Shown: one piece after another, positions 29,184 to 34,742 of the stretch | Numbering within the stretch: position 1 is the stretch's first letter | Layout of the letters: every line of letters starts with the position of its first letter | From: Evernia prunastri | Lineage: Eukaryota; Ascomycota; Lecanoromycetes; Lecanorales; Parmeliaceae | DNA length: 34,742 nt | Direction of reading: 5' to 3' | Assembly: GCA_003184365.1 (NCBI GenBank) | Contig: NKYR01000218.1 | Location: 1 to 34,742 of the forward strand | Program-made: the position numbers and the translations under genes | Notes under the pieces: generated by a model | What the model saw: only the letters and a program-made list of their open reading frames with translations | The model's database searches: none | What the model was told of the DNA's origin: nothing

Positions 29184-32100
29184 GTGCGAAAGGTAACTGA
29201 CGACGATATCGGGCTCAAGGTCCTTTACGAACCTCGCTCTGACGCCCAGGATGCTGGTCCAGCATCATCGGTGGAGTACGATTCCAGAACTCTTCTCTAA
29301 GAGCTTTTTCTACCAGCACTGACAGTCTGACTCTAGTATTGTCGCAATCCACGGGATCGGCACCCACCCCGACGACACCTGGTGTAAAAAACTGGATGCA
29401 GAAGGCACTGAGGAACGCTATATAAATTGGCTCAGCGACCCAGACATGTTGCCAGCAGTGGTGCCGCGAGCTAGGATTATGCGGTACGGATACGAATCAC
29501 AATGGTTCGGCGACGATGCAATCCGCCAGAAGGCCTCGACCGTGGCTCAACGTCTCCTCCTGGACCTCAAACGCAAGAGAAAGGTATAGCCCTTACCTCT
29601 ATCAGTCGTTCTTTGGAGCGCTTACCGACGAATAGGAATGGCCCCGCCGACCTCTGATCTTCATCGCGCATTGTTTTGGCGGACTGGTGATCCTCAAGGT
29701 CCGTTCTACATCGGAAGCGAACAGATTCGTATTAAGAAAGTGTAGGCTACTGTGGTCGCGAAACGGTCCGGCGATAAATGGCTAGATATCTACAGGTCGA
29801 CCACTGGCATGTTGTTCTTTGGGACGCCCTTTCGCGGTGCTCGTGGACTGAGCCAGGCTGGGATACTTCGGGCGATAGAAAGTCAGTACAAAGAGGAACA
29901 GATCCAAGGGTCCAATCTGAACATCCTGGCGCCGGGGAACGAGACCTTAATGGATTTGATGGATGATTTCTCCGAGACTAGAAAAGAGGGGAACATAGCT
30001 CGCTTGGCCTGCTTCTTCGAACAGAAGCCCAGCAACGTGGGTGCGATATATCAGGGACCACGGCTTCGTGTCAGTGAATTAATCTTTCTACAGATGAGGC
30101 TGACGATATATAGCAATTCGTGGTGGATGAAACTTCAGGGTGCTTGGATCAAAGCGAATCGACGGAGAAATACTCTCTTTCCCGAGATCATTTTAACATG
30201 AACAAGTTTGGAAAGCGTGAAGAAGAAGATTTTGAGACGGTATGCGAGGTAATTGAAAAGATGGTAGAGCAGGCACCTGCGCTCGTGGTGGCGCGCGATC
30301 AAGGTAGGTTGGGAGCATATTAGGTTCGCAGGTTGTCGCCCCGAAGCTACTTCCGTTTCGTATACAAATCTTTTATTATATCTATGACTATTCAAGGCTG
30401 ATTGATTCCACCCCATAGAAGGCGACAATTTTCAAATCGAGTTCTACTTTACTGGGTTACCGATCACCAGTCATTTCGTCGATCGAGATCCCGAAATGAC
30501 AGAGATTGAACAGAATCTCCTTCCAATGAGTACACCAAACGGACGGAAGATACATATTCTCCATGGCCTCGGCGGGATTGGGAAAACGCAGCTGGCTCTC
30601 GCGTATACCAGGAAACATCAAGAAACCTACAGCGCGATACTGTGGCTAAATGGTAACAGTAAAGACACGCTCTTGCAAAGCCTTGCCGCGTTTGGAAAGC
30701 GTATACCCACCGACCGTCCACAGGAACCTTTAGTCGGCAGGACTTCACATGTTCCGGACGTGGAAGCGGAAGCAAGTGCTGTTCTGAGATGGCTTGCTCT
30801 AAGAGGAAATCGCCAATGGCTTATGGTTATTGATAATGTCGATCGAAAATGTCAGCCGGATAACAAGGACCCACAGGCTTACGACGTGTCATCGTTCTTT
30901 CCACCCGCTGACCATGGCTCTCTACTGATTACCACTCGCCTTTCTTCTCTGGGAGAAGTCGGGATATCGACCGAAGTGGGAAGGCTGACTCTTGAGCAAG
31001 CTCTCGAGCTTCTCTGTAGTCGCTCGGGCCTGGTACGATCTTCAAGAGGTGCGACATACCTCGTTACGAGTCCTCAAAGCGTGCAAAGTTAATCAGCTAT
31101 TAGATCTAAACAAGCTGGCGAAAAGGTTAGGCTGTCTTCCCTTGGCTCTCGTTCAGGCTGGTAAGTATATACGCGAGACCGGCACGAGCTGTCCGAAGTA
31201 CGTGCAGCTATATGAAACCTCGTGGTCCAGACTACTAGCGGAGGCTCCTCACCTCCGTGACTACGCAAACGGATCTATCCAGACGACGTGGATGATCTCC
31301 TACGATCGCATCAGGCAAGATAATCCATCGGCGGCAAAGTTCCTTCAGCTATGGGCATATCTCGATCACCAGGATGTGTGGTATGAGCTGCTCTCTTGCG
31401 GAAGGCACAACTTTCACGAGTCCTGGCTTAAAGATCTGGTCCAGGACGAAGTCAGCTTCCAGAGAGGTATGAGGGCATTACTTGCCTACTCTTTAATCGA
31501 GTCGCATGAGCGTATTGAGAGCTACTCGATCCATCCGGTGGTTCACGACTGGTGCACGGAGTCTATTAGTCGCGACCAGGTGGATATTATCATACTGGCT
31601 TCTACTATCGTCGGTTCTGCGGTGCCTAGTCAGTCCGAACCGGAGTACTGGCTCACACAGCAGCGACTACTTCCCCACGCAGATCGATGTATACGGTTTC
31701 TCCAGAAGTTAAATACTCAAGATGAAACTGGATGTTCCGGATCTAATGATGCTTTCCATAATCTGGGCCTTCTCTATGCTAATCAGGGCAAGATGGCTGA
31801 GGCCGAGAAGATGTACCAGCGGGCACTGGAGGGAAAGGAGAAAGCATGGGGTCCTGAGCATACATCCACACTCTCCACCGTCAACAACTTGGGCAGCCTC
31901 TATGCTGATCAGGGCAAGATGGCTGAGGCCGAGAAGATGTACCAGCGGGCACTGGAGGGATACGAGAAAGCATGGGGTCCTGAGCATACATCCACACTCG
32001 ACACCGTCAACAACTTGGGCAGCCTCTATGCTGATCAGGGCAAGATGGCTGAGGCCGAGAAGATGTACCAGCGGGCACTGGAGGGAAAGGAGAAAGCATG

Positions 32101-33965
32101 GGGTCCTGAGCATACATCCACACTCTCCACCGTCAACAACTTGGGCATCCTCTATAAGAATCAGGGCAAGATGGCTGAGGCCGAGAAGATGTACCAGCGG
32201 GCACTGGAGGGATACGAGAAAGCATGGGGCCCTGAGCATACATCCACACTCGACACCGTCAACAACTTGGGCAGCCTCTATGCTGATCAGGGCAAGATGG
32301 CTGAGGCCGAGAAGATGTACCAGCGGGCACTGGAGGGAAAGGAGAAAGCATGGGGTCCTGAGCATACATCCACACTCGACACCGTCAACAACTTGGGCAG
32401 CCTCTATGCTGATCAGGGCAAGATGGCTGAGGCCGAGAAGATGTACCAGCGGGCACTGGAGGGAAGGGAGAAAGCATGGGGCCCTGAGCATACATCCACA
32501 CTCGACACCGTCAACAACTTGGGCCTTCTCTATGCTGATCAGGGCAAGCTGGCTGAGGCCGAGAAGATGTACNGAGAAAGCATGGGGTCCTGAGCATACA
32601 TCCACACTCTCCACCGTCAACAACTTGGGCATCCTCTATAAGAATCAGGGCAAGATGGCTGAGGCCGAGAAGATGTACCAGCGGGCACTGGAGGGAAAGG
32701 AGAAAGCATGGGGTCCTGAGCATACATCCACACTCTCCACCGTCAACAACTTGGGCATCCTCTATGCTGATCAGGGCAAGATGGCTGAGGCCGAGAAGAT
32801 GTACCAGCGGGCACTGGAGGGAAAGGAGAAAGCATGGGGTCCTGAGCATACATCCACACTCTCCACCGTCAACAACTTGGGCAGCCTCTATGCTGATCAG
32901 GGCAAGATGGCTGAGGCCGAGAAGATGTACCAGCGGGCACTGGAGGGATACGAGAAAGCATGGGGTCCTGAGCATACATCCACACTCGACACCGTCAACA
33001 ACTTGGGCATCCTCTATAAGAATCAGGGCAAGATGGCTGAGGCCGAGAAGATGTACCAGCGGGCACTGGAGGGATACGAGAAAGCATGGGGTCCTGAGCA
33101 TACATCCACACTCGACACCGTCAACAACTTGGGCAGCCTCTATAAGAATCAGGGCAAGATGGCTGAGGCCGAGAAGATGTACCAGCGGGCACTGGAGGGA
33201 TACGAGAAAGCATGGGGCCCTGAGCATACATCCACACTCGACACCGTCAACAACTTGGGCAGCCTCTATGCTGATCAGGGCAAGCTGGCTGAGGCCGAGA
33301 AGATGTACGAGCGGGCACTGGAGGGAAGGGAGAAAGCATGGGGCCCTGAGCATACATCCACACTCGACACCGTCAACAACTTGGGCCTTCTCTATGCTGA
33401 TCAGGGCAAGCTGGCTGAGGCCGAGAAGATGTACCAGCGGGCACTGGAGGGAAAGGAGAAAGCATGGGGTCCTGAGCATACATCCACACTCTCCACCGTC
33501 AACAACTTGGGCATCCTCTATGCTGATCAGGGCAAGATGGCTGAGGCCGAGAAGATGTACCAGCGGGCACTGGAGGGATACGAGAAAGCATGGGGTCCTG
33601 AGCATACATCCACACTCGACACCGTCAACAACTTGGGCATCCTCTATAAGAATCAGGGCAAGATGGCTGAGGCCGAGAAGATGTACCAGCGGGCACTGGA
33701 GGGATACGAGAAAGTATGGGGCCCTAAGCATACATCCACACTCGACACCGTCAACAACTTGGGCCTTCTCTATGCTGATCAGGGCAAGCTGGCTGAGGCC
33801 GAGAAGATGTACGAGCGGGCACTGGAGGGAAGGGAGAAAGCATGGGGCCCTGAGCATACATCCACACCGTCAGCAACTAGGGCGTTCTTTACAAAGCTCA
33901 GAGCACGATGGCGGAGACGGATGGACAAAGGAAACCGTAGGCCCCAGTCATACATTAATTGTTAG
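29184..33965 (+). CDS. Hydrolase-NB-ARC-TPR NLR (gene B)
   Basis: Start exon uncertain; homology to gene A begins at 29184. Exons read: VTDDDIGLKVLYEP, then 29337-29583 (IVAIHGIGTHPDDTWCKK, RIMRYGYESQWFGDDA), 29636-29698 (RPLIFIAHCFGGLVIL), 29746-30069 (GMLFFGTPFRGARGLSQ, LNILAPGN), 30114-30303 and 30419-31032. The last carries the P-loop LHGLGGIGKTQLALAY, Walker B WLMVIDNVD and SLLITTRLSSLGE. The final exon from 31097 has RLGCLPLALVQAG, IHPVVHDWCTES and a TPR array from about 31757. The effector domain is thus fused to the receptor, with Cys replacing the usual nucleophile Ser (HCFGG). The array is interrupted by an N at 32573, where the frame changes. The last unit has a 7-base deletion and the frame ends in a basic tail at 33965. 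The front part appears undamaged; the true C-terminus is unknown. Confidence 0.7.
31757..33868 (+). repeat. 126-bp tandem repeat array encoding TPRs (gene B)
   Basis: Six full units and a partial one before the N, then a partial and ten units after it. The unit is LGxLYxxQGKxAEAEKMYxR then ALEGxEKAWGPEHTSTLx and TVNN. Variation is almost limited to six sites: S/I/L, AD/KN, M/L, Q/E, K/Y/R and S/D. Confidence 0.9.
32573..32573. other. Undetermined base inside the TPR array, probable contig join
   Basis: Around the N about 20 bases of the unit (after ATGTAC, before GAGAAAGCATGG) are absent and the reading frame shifts, so the join is not a true sequence and unit number is uncertain. Confidence 0.8.
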
Positions 33966-34348
33966 ATATTGTGACATTTTATGTAATCTCTAAAGCAATA
34001 CGGCATGGCGGTTAATACCTCAGTGTCGTGCCGTAAGATGTGGACGGAGAAAGTAACTCTACTTTGGTTGCTGAATAAGGAGTCTAGAAAACCAGTAGAG
34101 AATCCTCTGCCATAATATTTTCTGAATGAAGCAAAGTCGACCTCCAAGTGGTTGATCATTGAATGTAAAAGAGATCTTGTGGATAACTTAGCTTCCCTGT
34201 CGGCCTCAAGTGATGATCCTCAAAAGGTGATGGTAGCTTGTGGGAAAGAAAATCAGGGCACAGAAGGGTTGGTGTATAGAATGGCCACAAATGTAGGTGA
34301 TCTAGAATCGGTGAATGAGAGATTCACAAGAATAGCTATTACACTATA
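33966..34348. other. Gap 3' of gene B
   Basis: A 65-codon frame ends at 34349 without recognisable domain. Nothing else seen; the MADS-like repeated unit starts at 34349. Confidence 0.4.
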
Positions 34349-34416
34349 ACATCGCTACGGTATAGCATTACCCATACTGCCAAATACATGCTGTACGACA
34401 TCAGATCCCTTAACAC

Positions 34417-34742
34417 TCATGTGCCATCCGAAGTCTCAACTGAACCAGGCCTCTCGTTTGACGGTTCCTCCATCATTGAGTTATGCGGAACTTCGTGAAT
34501 GGTGTAATCAAAGTCTTTGGACAGTAGATTGACAGGCAACGGGTACGAGGCTTCCTAAGCTCGGGTTAGCTCATATCTCGATACATCGGGTTCATACGTA
34601 CGATTTCTGTCATGCTGGGAGGCAACTGTTCGTGATCAGTCGATCGATAGGTATAATACCTTCCATTTCTGCGGATGATCAATGCAACGTCTGCGTGACA
34701 TAATCGCGCTAGCTGATCTGCCTTTTTCATTAAGTTTGGTTT
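34417..34742 (-). CDS. MADS-like minigene, N-terminus outside window
   Basis: Minus strand. Exon 1 (34602 to the window edge) encodes KPNLMKKADQLARLCHADVA, LIIRRNGRYYTYRS and LPPSMTEI. A 47-bp intron (34555-34601) has donor GTACGT, branch GCTAAC and acceptor CTTAG. Exon 2 (34417-34554) continues in phase, EASYPLPVNLLSKDFDY to SVETSDGT and TGA. The MADS fold (helix KKAxxLxxLCxAD, then strands) binds DNA as a dimer; these short fungal versions are about 110 residues. This copy shows no damage in the visible part, unlike the two other copies in the window. Confidence 0.65.
34555..34601 (-). other. Intron of the MADS-like minigene
   Basis: 47-bp intron with donor GTACGT, perfect GCTAAC branch and CTTAG acceptor, phase 0. 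The donor half is also present in copy 1, where the acceptor half has been deleted. Confidence 0.75.

Larger units (their letters stand above)
34349..34742 (-). repeat. Dispersed MADS-like repeat unit (copy 3)
   Basis: Matches 1368-1387 and 1388-1553 (same strand) and, in its middle, 7769-7849. The left limit of similarity is at 34349/1368; the right end is outside the window. Confidence 0.75.

Noticed and set aside
31709..33857. Long antisense and off-frame open frames across the gene B repeats
   Set aside because: Same shadow effect. Only the frame giving AEAEKMYxRALEG is a TPR; it switches frame at the N, which is why the frame starting at 31722 is spurious before 32573 and real after it.

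Overview
The window looks like accessory chromosome sequence from a filamentous ascomycete (Pezizomycotina, plausibly Eurotiales). The grounds are short introns of about 42-115 bp (most under 66 bp) with GTAAGT-type donors and CTAAC/CTGAC branch sites, together with fungal-specific families: HET, SesB-like hydrolases, NB-ARC/TPR NOD-like receptors (NLRs), a RING-patatin protein, DUF3723, zf-3CxxC, DUF6601 and MADS-like minigenes. No rRNA, tRNA or CRISPR was seen. All family assignments come from reading motifs; no search was run.

Layout. 1-1.6 kb: end of a chromodomain-like gene, a truncated amadoriase-like FAD oxidoreductase, and a broken MADS-like minigene. 2.7-4.8 kb: piggyBac-type remnant abutting a pogo/Fot1-type transposase. 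5.5-7.3 kb: intact HET-domain gene. 7.5-8.5 kb: MADS 3' remnant and an intact zf-3CxxC gene. 8.5-10.8 kb: mostly non-coding. 10.8-13.3 kb: DUF3723 gene broken by stops and a frameshift. 13.8-16.4 kb: MULE-like transposase with a SWIM finger. 16.7-18.3 kb: RING-patatin gene truncated at both ends. 18.3-21.4 kb: hydrolase-NB-ARC gene A, with an 825-bp segment present twice around an N. 21.9-22.3 kb: antisense TPR fragment and a HET-s-type prion-forming domain. 22.7-24.0 kb: intact SesB-like hydrolase on the minus strand. 24.3-27.6 kb: divergently paired NLR (gene C) with about 14 near-identical TPRs. 28.1-28.8 kb: HeLo-like N-terminus joined tail to tail with a truncated DUF6601 gene. 29.2-34.0 kb: hydrolase-NB-ARC-TPR gene B with at least 17 near-identical TPRs. 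34.4 kb to the end: a better preserved MADS-like minigene.

Central biology: a cluster of programmed-cell-death and allorecognition genes. The strongest system is the head-to-head pair at 22.7-27.6 kb. The hydrolase ends in a short motif (core NNAGFQLGHNAG) and the NLR begins with a matching one (NNQGFQLGSNLG). That is the expected layout of amyloid signalling, in which an activated NLR templates folding of the matching motif on its effector; the motif resembles the sigma motif of the Nectria sesB/het-eN cluster. A second, different amyloid signal, a HET-s-like C-terminal domain ending GNKYGGKNFWDD, lies about 0.7 kb away. Genes A and B carry a related hydrolase fused directly to NB-ARC.

DUF3723, RING-patatin and NLR genes are recurrent cargo of giant Starship transposons, so the window may lie inside or beside one. 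No DUF3435 captain is visible, so this is inference. Three single Ns (19864, 26320, 32573) all lie in repeated sequence and look like contig joins, so gene A's duplication and both TPR copy numbers should not be taken literally.
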